Source: SFDP01 sp051653625
GTDB taxonomy: Bacteria; Bacillota; Clostridia; Lachnospirales; Lachnospiraceae
Length of the DNA stretch: 21,090 nucleotides
Assembly (NCBI GenBank): GCA_051653625.1
Contig: JBOFWM010000081.1
Span: forward strand, 1 to 21,090
Reading direction: 5' to 3'
This document shows, piece after piece, positions 7,423 through 15,559 of the stretch. A program made the position numbers and the translations under genes. How positions within the stretch are numbered: the stretch's first letter is position 1; each line of letters begins with the position of its first letter. Below the pieces are notes generated by a model that was not told the origin of the DNA, made no database searches, and was given only the letters and a program-made list of their open reading frames with translations.

Positions 7423-8544
7423 CTATTCTACTTCATTTGCAATTACTGAATCAATATCAACAGAAACAACATCTTCATTTTCTTCTGCAACAGTTTCATA
7501 CATTGCTTTTACACTAAGACTTATTTTTCTATCATTTTCATTGAAATCAACAATTTTAGCAGTTACTTCATCTCCAACTTTTAAAGCATCTGCTGGTTTT
7601 TCTACATGTTCTTTAGAAATTTGAGAAACATGAAGTAATGCGTCTACTCCACTTTCTAATTCAATAAATGCACCAAAATCTGTCATTCTTGCAACTTTTC
7701 CGTTTACAACAGTTCCAATTGCATATTTGTTAGCAGCATCTTTCCATGGATTTGCATCATCAAATTTAAGGCTAAGTGCAATTTTAGTTCCTGAGATTTC
7801 TTTAATTAAAACAGTTACCTCGTCGCCAACTTTAAATACTTTTTTAGGATTTTCAACTCTTCCCCATGACATTTCAGAAATATGCAATAATCCGTCAACA
7901 CCACCAAGATCGATAAATGCACCAAAATCAGTAACATTTTTAACAGTTCCTTTAACAATATCGCCTTCTTTAATTTTTGCAAATAATTCTTTTTGCATTT
8001 CAGCTCTTTTCGCAACAAGTAATTGTTTACGATTACCAATATAACGTCTTTTCTTTGGATTGTATTCTGTAATTACAAAATCAATATCAACTCCAGCATA
8101 TTTTGATAAATCTTTTTCAAATACATCTGAAACAAGGCTTGCTGGAATAAAAACTCTAACCTCTTCAATAATAGCACATAATCCACCATCTAATACTTGT
8201 GCAACTTTTGCTGTAAGTACTTCTTGTGAATTGAACGCATCTTCAATACGTTTATTTCCTTTTTCAGCAGCCAACCTTTTATAAGTTAAACTAACTTGTC
8301 CATCTCCATCATTTACCTTAAGAACTTTTACTTCCATGGTATCTCCTGGTTTTGCTACAGTAGTTAAATCAACATTTGGTTCGTTTGTATATTCGTTTTT
8401 CGTAAGGATACCATCTGATTTATAACCTATATTTAAGATTATTTCATCTGGCTTTACAGCAATAACTGTACCTTCAACTACCTCTCCCGAATGGATTGTT
8501 TTGAATGATTCTTCTAACATTTGTTCAAAAGTTAATTCTGACAT
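7423..8544 (-). CDS. rpsA: Four-domain S1 RNA-binding protein (30S ribosomal protein S1 homologue)
   Basis: The protein of 373 residues consists almost wholly of S1 OB-fold RNA-binding domains, at about 19-89, 106-175, 194-262 and 276-347. Domains three and four have the classic signatures TDFGAFIDLGGVDGLLHIS and TDFGAFIELESGVDALLHVS; the first two are more divergent. In clostridia this four-domain protein is taken as the S1 homologue, which binds mRNA at the ribosome. It lacks the six-domain layout of E. coli S1, so a strictly ribosomal role is not certain. GAGGAGG with 9-base spacing supports the ATG at 8544 over one six codons upstream. The start lies inside the end of ispH, and a terminator follows the stop. 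Confidence 0.93.
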   Translation of the reverse strand: MSELTFEQMLEESFKTIHSGEVVEGTVIAVKPDEIILNIGYKSDGILTKNEYTNEPNVDLTTVAKPGDTMEVKVLKVNDGDGQVSLTYKRLAAEKGNKRIEDAFNSQEVLTAKVAQVLDGGLCAIIEEVRVFIPASLVSDVFEKDLSKYAGVDIDFVITEYNPKKRRYIGNRKQLLVAKRAEMQKELFAKIKEGDIVKGTVKNVTDFGAFIDLGGVDGLLHISEMSWGRVENPKKVFKVGDEVTVLIKEISGTKIALSLKFDDANPWKDAANKYAIGTVVNGKVARMTDFGAFIELESGVDALLHVSQISKEHVEKPADALKVGDEVTAKIVDFNENDRKISLSVKAMYETVAEENEDVVSVDIDSVIANEVE

Positions 8545-9379
8545 AATTTTGAACCTCCTCAATAATATTATTTGGGGTCGATGCCCCAGCAGTAATACCC
8601 ACCAGTCGAACAGATTTAGGAAGATCTAAATTCAAGTCATCTAGTGTCTGTATAAAATGTGTATTCTCACACTCTCTACTACAAATTTCATAAAGCTTTC
8701 TTGTATTAGAACTATGAGCACCACCTATTACAATCATAACATCAACACAAGAAGCAATTTCTTTTGCTTCTATTTGTCTCTCTTCAGTTGCATTACAGAT
8801 AGTATTCACAACAATACTATTGTACTCCTTATTCTTAAATATTTCAACTAAATCTTTAAATTTGTTGTAATTAAATGTCGTTTGGGATACAATACATAAC
8901 TTTTCCCCTTGTTTTAGTACAAATTTTTCAGCTTCCTCTATTGTTTCAATCACTGTAGCTGTGGTGCTAGACCATCCTCTTATTCCTTCTACTTCAGGAT
9001 GTCCCGAATTCCCTATCACAACAATATGTGATCCTTTTTCACTCTCTTTTTCAACAATATTGTGAATTCTTTTTACAAAAGGGCAAGTTGCATCAATATA
9101 AGAAACCTTATTTTTTTCTAATAATGTATAAATATCTTTTGATACTCCATGTGATCGAATAATAACAACACCTTTTTTTAATTGACTTAATTCTTCTACA
9201 CTAGAAATTACCTTTACACCTTTTTTTTCTAAATCTTCCACAACTTGATCATTATGAATTAAAGGTCCATACGTATAAATATTACATCCATCATTTTTTT
9301 CTATTTGTTCATACACTGTATCTATTGCTTTTTTCACTCCAAAACAAAACCCTGAACTCTTCGCTTTTATAATTTCCAT
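8525..9379 (-). CDS. ispH: 4-hydroxy-3-methylbut-2-enyl diphosphate reductase
   Basis: IspH (LytB) is the [4Fe-4S] enzyme that reduces HMBPP to isopentenyl and dimethylallyl diphosphate, the last step of the methylerythritol phosphate pathway. The three cluster cysteines are visible: C12 in SSGFCFGVKKAID, C99 in DATCPFV and C195 in NTICNATEERQ. Active-site histidines are in IHND (42), RSHG (77) and GHPEVEG (127), with the catalytic Glu129. TAGASTP is at 263-269. With the ATG at 9379 the protein has 284 residues, as usual for the single enzyme; GAGGA lies just upstream. A start 19 codons earlier would overlap cmk and is unlikely. The stop codon lies 20 bases into the S1 gene. Confidence 0.96.
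   Translation of the reverse strand: MEIIKAKSSGFCFGVKKAIDTVYEQIEKNDGCNIYTYGPLIHNDQVVEDLEKKGVKVISSVEELSQLKKGVVIIRSHGVSKDIYTLLEKNKVSYIDATCPFVKRIHNIVEKESEKGSHIVVIGNSGHPEVEGIRGWSSTTATVIETIEEAEKFVLKQGEKLCIVSQTTFNYNKFKDLVEIFKNKEYNSIVVNTICNATEERQIEAKEIASCVDVMIVIGGAHSSNTRKLYEICSRECENTHFIQTLDDLNLDLPKSVRLVGITAGASTPNNIIEEVQNYVRINF
8554..8560 (-). promoter_or_regulatory. Ribosome binding site of the S1 gene inside ispH
   Basis: GAGGAGG on the minus strand, 9 bases before the ATG at 8544. It forms part of the last IspH codons (Glu-Glu-Val), so ribosomes finishing ispH would expose it. It decides the S1 start and shows that ispH and the S1 gene are translated separately here. Confidence 0.8.
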
Positions 9380-9392
9380 ATTATTCCTCAAA

Positions 9393-10055
9393 TTATTCCA
9401 TTTTACATAAAGAATGTATTTTTGCAATAACTTCATCTAATGTCATATCAGAAGAATCTATCCTTATTGCATCTTTTGCTTGTTTAAGAGGACTTATTTC
9501 ACGATTCATATCTTGAAAATCTCTTGCTTCAATATCTTTTTCTATAATAGCCAAATCACAAGCTTCCCCTTTTTCTACTAATTCTTTATAGCGTCTAATT
9601 GCACGTGTTTTAACATTTGCCGTAAGAAAAATTTTTAAATTTGCTTGTGGCAAAACACAAGTTCCTATATCTCTACCATCCATAATTACCGACTCTTTTT
9701 TTGCAAGCTCTCTTTGTAGAGAAACTAATTTATTTCGAACGCTCTCGTCTTTTGCTGTAATAGATGCCATATTTCCCACTTCTTCTGTTCGAATATAATC
9801 ATTCACATTTTCTCCATTTAGCAAAATGATCTGCTCATTATTGCTATAAGAAATAGAAATATTTATTTTTTCACATGCTTCTTTTATAACATTTTTTTGT
9901 GAAATATCTGTGTTATTTCGAATAAAATATAGCGCCATAGCTCGATACATTGCGCCTGTATCTACATAAATAACTTTTAATTCTTTTGCTAACCTTTTTG
10001 CGATACTACTTTTTCCTGAACCTGCTGGTCCATCTATTGCAATATTATAGTGCAT
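9393..10055 (-). CDS. cmk: Cytidylate (CMP/dCMP) kinase
   Basis: Cmk phosphorylates CMP and dCMP with ATP in pyrimidine nucleotide recycling. The 220-residue protein opens with the phosphate-binding loop IDGPAGSGKSSIAK (P-loop about 9-17). It has the family's YVDTGAMYRAMAL segment, the nucleotide-binding MDGRDIGTCVLP and the lid-like region DFQDMNREISPLKQAKDA near 185-200, all characteristic of bacterial CMP kinase. AAGGA sits 9 bases before the ATG. It follows the flavoprotein gene by 28 bases and precedes ispH by 13. The cmk-ispH-S1 order is a familiar clostridial arrangement. Confidence 0.96.
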   Translation of the reverse strand: MHYNIAIDGPAGSGKSSIAKRLAKELKVIYVDTGAMYRAMALYFIRNNTDISQKNVIKEACEKINISISYSNNEQIILLNGENVNDYIRTEEVGNMASITAKDESVRNKLVSLQRELAKKESVIMDGRDIGTCVLPQANLKIFLTANVKTRAIRRYKELVEKGEACDLAIIEKDIEARDFQDMNREISPLKQAKDAIRIDSSDMTLDEVIAKIHSLCKME

Positions 10056-10083
10056 TTTCCATTATCCTTTTCTATTTTCTATT

Positions 10084-11310
10084 TTAACAACTACTTCCCG
10101 CTAAATAACCAGTCGACCATGCAAGTTGTAAATTATATCCACCCGTTAATGCATCAATATCTAATATTTCACCTGCTAAATAGAGGCCTTTAATGACTTT
10201 TGATTCCATTGTTGATGGATTTACCTCTTTTACATTGATTCCACCTTGTGTAATAATAGCCTCACTAAATCCTCTTGTGCCTGTAATTGTCATATCCCAA
10301 TTCTTAATTTTACGTACAAAATGTTGTCTTTCTTCTCTTGTAATTTCATGCACTTTCTTTTCAGGAGAAATACCAGATATTTCTATCATAATTGGGATTA
10401 ATTTACTTGGAAATAATCCTTCAATGGCATTCTTAAATTGTTTGTTTTTATATTCTTCAAAGTCTCTTAATACTCTTTTGTCTAATTGTTCAAACGATAA
10501 TGCAGGTTTTAAATCTATAAAACAGGCTATTTGCTCACCAAAACATTTTTTTGCATAATAACTACTTGCACTAATAACAAGTGGACCACTGATTCCAAAA
10601 TGAGTAAATAATAATTCTCCAAAATCTTCATATATGATCTTATTTTTATATTCAAGCTTTAAGGAAACATTTTTAAGTGCCATTCCTTGTAATTGTTTTC
10701 CATAATTTTCTTGTAATTCAAAAGGTACTAATGATGGTTTACATGTTTTTATCGTATGTCCTAGTTCTTTTACAAGCTCCATCCCATATCCATCTGATCC
10801 TGTTAACGGATAGGATTTTCCGCCAGTAGCCAAAATGACAACATCTGCTTCATAAAATTTTCCATCTTTTGTCTTTACACCTTTTATCTCATTTGCCTGT
10901 GTTTCAATTTTATTTACTTCTTTAAAATATTCAATCGTCACTCTTTCTCTTTTTAAAATATTTAATAATGCCCTTGTAACATCAGATGCATGATCCGATA
11001 CCGGAAATACACGATTTCCTCTTTCTACTTTTAAAGCACATCCTTCTTCTTCCAACAAATGCATAATAGCAGCATTATCAAAGGTATAAATTGCACTATA
11101 CATAAATTTTTCATTTGATACAATTTGTTTTAAGATATCTTCTATATCACTTGCATTTGTAACATTACATCTTCCTTTTCCTGTAATATAAATTTTTTTT
11201 CCTAATTTTTCATTTTTTTCTAAAATTGTTACTTTATTTCCAGATTTACTTGCGGCAATTGCTGCTAAGATTCCAGCTGCACCACCACCAACTACTATAA
11301 TATTTTTCAT
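10084..11310 (-). CDS. BaiN/HI0933-family FAD-dependent oxidoreductase
   Basis: A 408-residue flavoprotein of the HI0933/YhiN family, which includes proteins named BaiN or RdsA; the actual substrate of most members is unknown. The N-terminal dinucleotide-binding motif VVGGGAAGILAA is followed by EKNEKLGKKIYITGKGRCNVTNAS, split here only by its glycines and a hallmark GRCNVTN at about 46-52. ATGGKSYPLTGSDGYG occurs mid-protein, and the C-terminal FAD-closing segment LYLAGEILDIDALTGGYN is present. The frame ends 28 bases before cmk and begins one base after the RpiR gene stop, so it belongs to the same operon. Annotation as a bile-acid reductase should not be assumed from the family name. Confidence 0.9.
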   Translation of the reverse strand: MKNIIVVGGGAAGILAAIAASKSGNKVTILEKNEKLGKKIYITGKGRCNVTNASDIEDILKQIVSNEKFMYSAIYTFDNAAIMHLLEEEGCALKVERGNRVFPVSDHASDVTRALLNILKRERVTIEYFKEVNKIETQANEIKGVKTKDGKFYEADVVILATGGKSYPLTGSDGYGMELVKELGHTIKTCKPSLVPFELQENYGKQLQGMALKNVSLKLEYKNKIIYEDFGELLFTHFGISGPLVISASSYYAKKCFGEQIACFIDLKPALSFEQLDKRVLRDFEEYKNKQFKNAIEGLFPSKLIPIMIEISGISPEKKVHEITREERQHFVRKIKNWDMTITGTRGFSEAIITQGGINVKEVNPSTMESKVIKGLYLAGEILDIDALTGGYNLQLAWSTGYLAGSSC

Positions 11311-11311
11311 T

Positions 11312-12229
11312 TTATATTTTCCTTAATGAATAATCTAACATTGGTTTTTGATCAATAAAATTAATTTCATCATTCAAATACACTTGATAATTATTCCATG
11401 TTTCTTCTAACACTCCAAGACTTTTTCTTACTTCATCTGGCATTTTCAAGCATAATGCAACGACTAACGCATTGATGAGACTAAGTGGTGCCACAAGTGA
11501 ATCAACAATAGAAACCATTTCACTCTTTGCAAATAAATTACACGCAGAATATAATTTCATAGGCGAATGAATTGAATCTGTAATTGCAATAACTTTTGCA
11601 TTGCGATCACTTGCAAACTCCATTGCCTTCAATGTCCTCATAGAATATCGTGGAAAACTAATTCCAATAATAACATCTTCTTCATTCATTCGTATCATTT
11701 GTTCAAAAATTTCTGTCACACTTGTAGTTCGAATTAATACTATATTACCACGTATCATTCCTAAATAAAAACTCAAAAAATTAGCAAGCGGCTCACAACT
11801 TCTAAGTCCCATTATATAAATTGTCTTTGCTTCTATTATCGTATCCACTGCCATATTAAAAGACTCTACATCTAAATTTTCAATTGTATCATTAATTTTT
11901 TCTATATCTCCACGTAAAACAGAAGTTAAAATCTCTGATTGAGAACTTGCTCCATATTTTGTTCCCATTTTTTGGACTACATTTAATTTATCCTTGACCC
12001 AATTTGCTAATGCTTGCTGAAATTCAGGATAACCATCATATCCTATTGTTGATGCAAAACGAACTACTGTCGACTCACTAATAGACAATTCCTCTCCAAT
12101 TTTTGCTGCGGTCATAAATACCGCTTGATCGTACTTTTCTTTAATAAAACGAGCAATTGCTTTGTGACTTTTACTCATTTTGTTATACTTATCATCTATT
12201 CGTTCTATTACATTATAAATTGTCTCCAT
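11312..12229 (-). CDS. MurR/RpiR-family transcriptional regulator
   Basis: A 305-residue regulator with an N-terminal helix-turn-helix of the RpiR type (about 15-80). The recognition part is SISESTVVRFASTIGYDGYPEF, shortened here as SESTVVRFA plus GYDGYPEF. A SIS domain, the fold that binds phosphosugars, follows at about 125-255, starting IYIMGLRSCEPLANFL. The usual IYxxGxGxS loop is altered to GLRSCE, so the ligand may differ from typical amino-sugar phosphates. It lies 15 bases after the TetR gene and one base before the flavoprotein gene. It could regulate a distant operon; its target cannot be read from this window. Confidence 0.92.
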   Translation of the reverse strand: METIYNVIERIDDKYNKMSKSHKAIARFIKEKYDQAVFMTAAKIGEELSISESTVVRFASTIGYDGYPEFQQALANWVKDKLNVVQKMGTKYGASSQSEILTSVLRGDIEKINDTIENLDVESFNMAVDTIIEAKTIYIMGLRSCEPLANFLSFYLGMIRGNIVLIRTTSVTEIFEQMIRMNEEDVIIGISFPRYSMRTLKAMEFASDRNAKVIAITDSIHSPMKLYSACNLFAKSEMVSIVDSLVAPLSLINALVVALCLKMPDEVRKSLGVLEETWNNYQVYLNDEINFIDQKPMLDYSLRKI

Positions 12230-12244
12230 GTAATTTCTCCTTTT

Positions 12245-12802
12245 TTATTCACTTTGTATTTTAAATGATTGATAGGAATTATTTAATAAAGCTTTTGTTT
12301 GTTCCATATCTAAATCATAATCGTTTGTTGTACACATACAAGCAATACCATGAATAAAAATCCACATTTTCATAAACATACCACTAGGATCCTTTACACC
12401 ATCTTCTGTTGCTTTTTTTATTTCCGCTGAAACAAAGCCAAGTCTTGCATTTAAAATATCATATAAACTTTTTCCAAATCTATTTTCAGATAAAAATAAT
12501 AAAGAAAATAATGTACTTTGCTCTTTTGCAAATCTTATATACGCCATACCAAGATCTACAAATGGTGTCTCATTTACTCTAGGAGCAAATCTATAATATT
12601 CTTCATAAAACATTATTGCTTTTAGAAAAACATCTGCAACTAAATCTTCCATATTTTGATAGATACGAAAAATGGGTTGTGTAGAACATCCTACTTTTAC
12701 TGCTAACTTTCTTGCTGTTACAAATTCAATCCCTTCTTCTTTTGCCATTAAAAAAGCGGTATCTAGTAACATTTCCTTTGAAACAATTGCCTTTCTAGCC
12801 AT
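12245..12802 (-). CDS. TetR/AcrR-family transcriptional regulator
   Basis: A 185-residue one-domain-plus-ligand-domain repressor-type protein. The N-terminal helix-turn-helix (about 8-55) has the TetR pattern TARKLAVKVGCSTQPIFRIY with NMEDL after it. The C-terminal ligand domain contains AYIRFAKEQSTLFSLLF, reminiscent of the WHG-type TetR C-terminal domain. The start has AGAGGA 10 bases upstream. It is the first gene of a six-gene row. A perfect inverted repeat covers the -10 box of its promoter, consistent with self-repression, which is common in this family. The ligand is unknown. Confidence 0.92.
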   Translation of the reverse strand: MARKAIVSKEMLLDTAFLMAKEEGIEFVTARKLAVKVGCSTQPIFRIYQNMEDLVADVFLKAIMFYEEYYRFAPRVNETPFVDLGMAYIRFAKEQSTLFSLLFLSENRFGKSLYDILNARLGFVSAEIKKATEDGVKDPSGMFMKMWIFIHGIACMCTTNDYDLDMEQTKALLNNSYQSFKIQSE

Positions 12803-12836
12803 AATTTAACCATCCTCTCATAAAAAGAAGCAACGT

Positions 12837-12852
12837 AATAACACATGTTATT
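12837..12852. promoter_or_regulatory. Predicted operator: 7-bp perfect inverted repeat over the -10 box
   Basis: AATAACA and TGTTATT flank a 2-base CA spacer, giving a 16-bp palindromic site. It overlaps the -10 box (12850-12855) and covers the likely transcription start of the operon headed by the TetR gene. The size and placement fit a TetR-family operator for autorepression. Binding is inferred, not shown. Confidence 0.55.
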
Positions 12853-12878
12853 TTAATTCTTTTCCCCTATTTTGTCAA
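12850..12878 (-). promoter_or_regulatory. Strong sigma-A promoter of the tetR-rpiR-flavoprotein-cmk-ispH-S1 operon
   Basis: On the minus strand a perfect TTGACA (12873-12878) is followed after exactly 17 bases by TAAAAT (12850-12855), one base from the consensus TATAAT. The start would fall about 35-45 bases before the TetR ATG. The -35 box sits directly against the terminator of the preceding operon. It is the only convincing promoter I see for the six genes behind it. Confidence 0.8.
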
Positions 12879-12880
12879 GA

Positions 12881-12914
12881 AAACCACCAAAAGATATTTA
12901 CCTTTTGATGGTTT
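12881..12914 (-). terminator. Intrinsic terminator of the carboxyltransferase/sodium pump operon
   Basis: A 13-bp stem with one G-U pair (arms AAACCACCAAAAG at 12881-12893 and CTTTTGATGGTTT at 12902-12914, plus-strand sequence) lies 14 bases after the oadA-like stop. On the minus strand it ends in GGTTTTCTT. The T-rich tail runs straight into the -35 box of the next operon. Confidence 0.82.
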
Positions 12915-12928
12915 CCTTACCTTATATA

Positions 12929-14356
12929 TTATATAGGATATGCTCCATTTTTTGTATCGGCTTGATTCATATCTACTTTTTCCTCTTGTGCTTGGCGATA
13001 TTTAAAGAAATCCATTGCAACTTGTGGAAATAATGCATACGATAACACATCTTCCTCTTGCTTTTTCCATTCCTTCATTTCTGCCTCTAAAGATTCTAAT
13101 TCATTCTCTAATAAATCAGCATAACGGCAAGTTACAATTTCTTCTCCTGGAATTACTTTATCAATTACTTCTTGATTCATCGGTTTAATCGTTGCACCAT
13201 ATTTCCCACGAAGAATATCTTTTGTTTGATCTGTAGCCATTTTATAACGCTCACCCATAAGAACATTAAATACAGCTTGTGTTCCAACAATTTGTGAAGA
13301 TGGTGTTACAAGTGGTGGCTCTCCTAAATCTGCACGTACTTTTGGAATTTCTGCTAATACTTCATAATATTTATCTTCTGCATTTTGTTCTTTTAATTGA
13401 CTTACCATATTTGATAACATCCCGCCTGGCACTTGATATAATAAAGTCTTAATATCAACTCCCATCATTTTAGGGTTTAATAATCCGTTTTCTAAACACT
13501 CATCTCTATACGGTCTAAAATAATCAGCTATCTCAGCTAAAAGAGTTTGATCAAGTCCTGTATCATATGGTGTTTCTTTAAAGGTTTCAACCATAACCTC
13601 TGTAGCTGGTTGGCTTGTCCCCATTGCAAAAGGTGAAATTGCACAATCAATAACATCAACTCCTGCTTCAACTGCTTTTAAATATGTCATACTTGCTACA
13701 CCTGATGTATAATGTGTATGCAATTGAATTGGTAATTTTGTTACACTTTTCATTGATGAAATGAGCTTTGTAGCTTCATAAGGTACTAATAATCCCGCCA
13801 TATCTTTAATGCAAATAGAGTCCGCTCCCATTTCTTCTACTTGCTTTGCAATATTCATCCAATATTCCAATGTATATGCATCACCTAATGTATAAGAAAG
13901 AGCGATTTGTGCATGACCTCTTCCTTCTTGTTGTTTTATACGTTCTGTTGCTTTAACTGCTTCTTGTAAATTACGTAAGTCATTAAAACAATCAAAGATA
14001 CGAATAATATCAATTCCATTTGCTACTGATTTTTGAACAAAATAATTTACAACATCATCTGCATATGGACGATATCCTAAAATATTTTGACCACGGAATA
14101 ACATTTGTGTATTTGTATTTTTAAGCCCATCTTTAATTAATCGAAGTCTCTTCCAAGGATCTTCTTTTAAAAATCGAAGAGATGCATCAAAAGTTGCTCC
14201 TCCCCAACATTCTACAGAATGATATCCAACTTGATCCATTTTATCTAAAATTGGTAGCATGTAATCTGTAGGCATTCTTGTTGCAATTAAAGACTGATGT
14301 GAGTCTCTTAATATAGTTTCTGTAATACCAATTGGTTTTTTAACTTGTTCTAACAT
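12929..14356 (-). CDS. oadA: OadA-like carboxyltransferase subunit (oxaloacetate decarboxylase alpha / 5S type)
   Basis: This subunit moves a carboxyl group between a 2-oxo acid (oxaloacetate/pyruvate) and biotin. The 475-residue protein has the TIM-barrel metal site: D18 in RDSHQS, the carbamylated lysine K184 in IKDMAGL and the histidine pair H213/H215 in QLHTHYTSG. GTSQPATE near 248-255 is the conserved segment holding the catalytic threonine region. It ends without a biotinyl domain; that is a separate protein in the operon, as in the 5S subunit of Propionibacterium transcarboxylase. AAGGAG with 7-base spacing favours the ATG at 14356 over one two codons earlier. Last gene of its operon. 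It could equally act as a pyruvate carboxylase CT subunit. Confidence 0.92.
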   Translation of the reverse strand: MLEQVKKPIGITETILRDSHQSLIATRMPTDYMLPILDKMDQVGYHSVECWGGATFDASLRFLKEDPWKRLRLIKDGLKNTNTQMLFRGQNILGYRPYADDVVNYFVQKSVANGIDIIRIFDCFNDLRNLQEAVKATERIKQQEGRGHAQIALSYTLGDAYTLEYWMNIAKQVEEMGADSICIKDMAGLLVPYEATKLISSMKSVTKLPIQLHTHYTSGVASMTYLKAVEAGVDVIDCAISPFAMGTSQPATEVMVETFKETPYDTGLDQTLLAEIADYFRPYRDECLENGLLNPKMMGVDIKTLLYQVPGGMLSNMVSQLKEQNAEDKYYEVLAEIPKVRADLGEPPLVTPSSQIVGTQAVFNVLMGERYKMATDQTKDILRGKYGATIKPMNQEVIDKVIPGEEIVTCRYADLLENELESLEAEMKEWKKQEEDVLSYALFPQVAMDFFKYRQAQEEKVDMNQADTKNGAYPI

Positions 14357-14377
14357 TCCCATTCTCCTTCTAGTTTT

Positions 14378-15529
14378 TTACATAACTCCAAAAATCGCCA
14401 TAAATGTTCCTGCTGCAACAGCGGTTCCAATCACACCTGCAACGTTTGGTCCCATTGCGTGCATTAATAAGAAATTACTAGGATCTGCCTCAGCTCCTAC
14501 TTTTTGAGAAACCCTTGCCGCCATTGGAACCGCTGAAACACCAGCTGATCCAATCAGAGGGTTTACACCTCCTTTTGTAACCTTACACATAATTTTCCCA
14601 AAAATCACTCCAGATGCAGTCCCAAAAGAAAATGCAATTAATCCTAATGCAACAATTTTTATTGTATTTAAATTCAAAAATGCGGCTGCACTTGTTGTTG
14701 CGCCAATTGAAGTTCCCAATAATATAACTACGATATACATCAAGGCATTAGACGCGGTTTCTGTTAACTGTCTAACTACACCTGATTCTCTAAATAAATT
14801 TCCTAACATTAACATTCCAATTAATGGTGCTGTTGTTGGCAATAAAGAACAAACTACAATAGTAACTACAATTGGAAATAATATTTTTTCCAATTTCGAT
14901 ACTGGGCGCAGTTGTGTCATTTTGATTTTACGTTCTTTTTCTGTTGTTAGAGCTCTCATAATTGGTGGTTGTATAATTGGTACTAATGCCATATATGAAT
15001 ATGCCGCTACCGCAATCGGTCCCATTAATGCAGTTTGATGTAATTTACTTGCAAGAAAGATCGAGGTAGGACCATCTGCACCACCAATAATTGAAATCGC
15101 CGCTGCTGCTTTGTCATTAAATCCTAAAGCAATTGCTCCAAAATAAGCCGCAAAAATACCAAATTGTGCTGCTGCACCTAATAAAAAACTCTTAGGATTT
15201 GCAATAAGTGGTCCGAAATCTGTCATTGCACCTACTCCCAAAAATATAAGAGAAGGTAAAATGGCCCATTCATCTAATAAATAAAAATAATAAAGTAAAC
15301 CTCCAACACCATTTGTAGAATCTTCCATATGAAGCATAATATCTGGATAAATATTTACTAATAGCATCCCAAACGCTATCGGTAATAAAAGAAGAGGTTC
15401 ATATTCTTTTTTAATTGCTAAAAACAGAAAAATACAAGCTACTACTATCATCACAAAATTTCCAATAGTTAAGTTGAAAAATGCTGTCTGATGTAATAGA
15501 TTACTTAATGTATTTGCTATGTATTCCAT
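14378..15529 (-). CDS. oadB: Na+-translocating decarboxylase beta subunit
   Basis: The beta subunit decarboxylates carboxybiotin and couples this to outward Na+ transport across the membrane. The 383-residue protein has about nine or more hydrophobic helices. The conserved GGADGPTSIF at 149-158 contains D152, corresponding to the coupling aspartate (Asp203) of the Klebsiella enzyme. IGSAGVSAVPMAARVSQ and MGPNVAGVIGTAVAAG near the C-terminus are the other conserved polar stretches in membrane segments. The length is shorter than the 433 residues of enterobacterial OadB but normal for Gram-positive GcdB/MmdB-type subunits. AGGAGG lies 8 bases before the ATG. The same subunit type serves oxaloacetate, methylmalonyl-CoA and glutaconyl-CoA decarboxylases, so the substrate is not fixed by it. 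Confidence 0.95.
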   Translation of the reverse strand: MEYIANTLSNLLHQTAFFNLTIGNFVMIVVACIFLFLAIKKEYEPLLLLPIAFGMLLVNIYPDIMLHMEDSTNGVGGLLYYFYLLDEWAILPSLIFLGVGAMTDFGPLIANPKSFLLGAAAQFGIFAAYFGAIALGFNDKAAAAISIIGGADGPTSIFLASKLHQTALMGPIAVAAYSYMALVPIIQPPIMRALTTEKERKIKMTQLRPVSKLEKILFPIVVTIVVCSLLPTTAPLIGMLMLGNLFRESGVVRQLTETASNALMYIVVILLGTSIGATTSAAAFLNLNTIKIVALGLIAFSFGTASGVIFGKIMCKVTKGGVNPLIGSAGVSAVPMAARVSQKVGAEADPSNFLLMHAMGPNVAGVIGTAVAAGTFMAIFGVM

Positions 15530-15559
15530 TACGTTGACCTCCTAATAGGTTTTAAAAGT

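Noticed and set aside
7727..8284. Plus-strand open frames opposite the S1 gene
   Set aside because: They are antisense to clear S1 domains and have no start signals.
10084..11310. Reading the flavoprotein as a bile-acid reductase and the region as a bile-acid operon
   Set aside because: The family is broad and mostly of unknown substrate, and no other bai-type gene is nearby.
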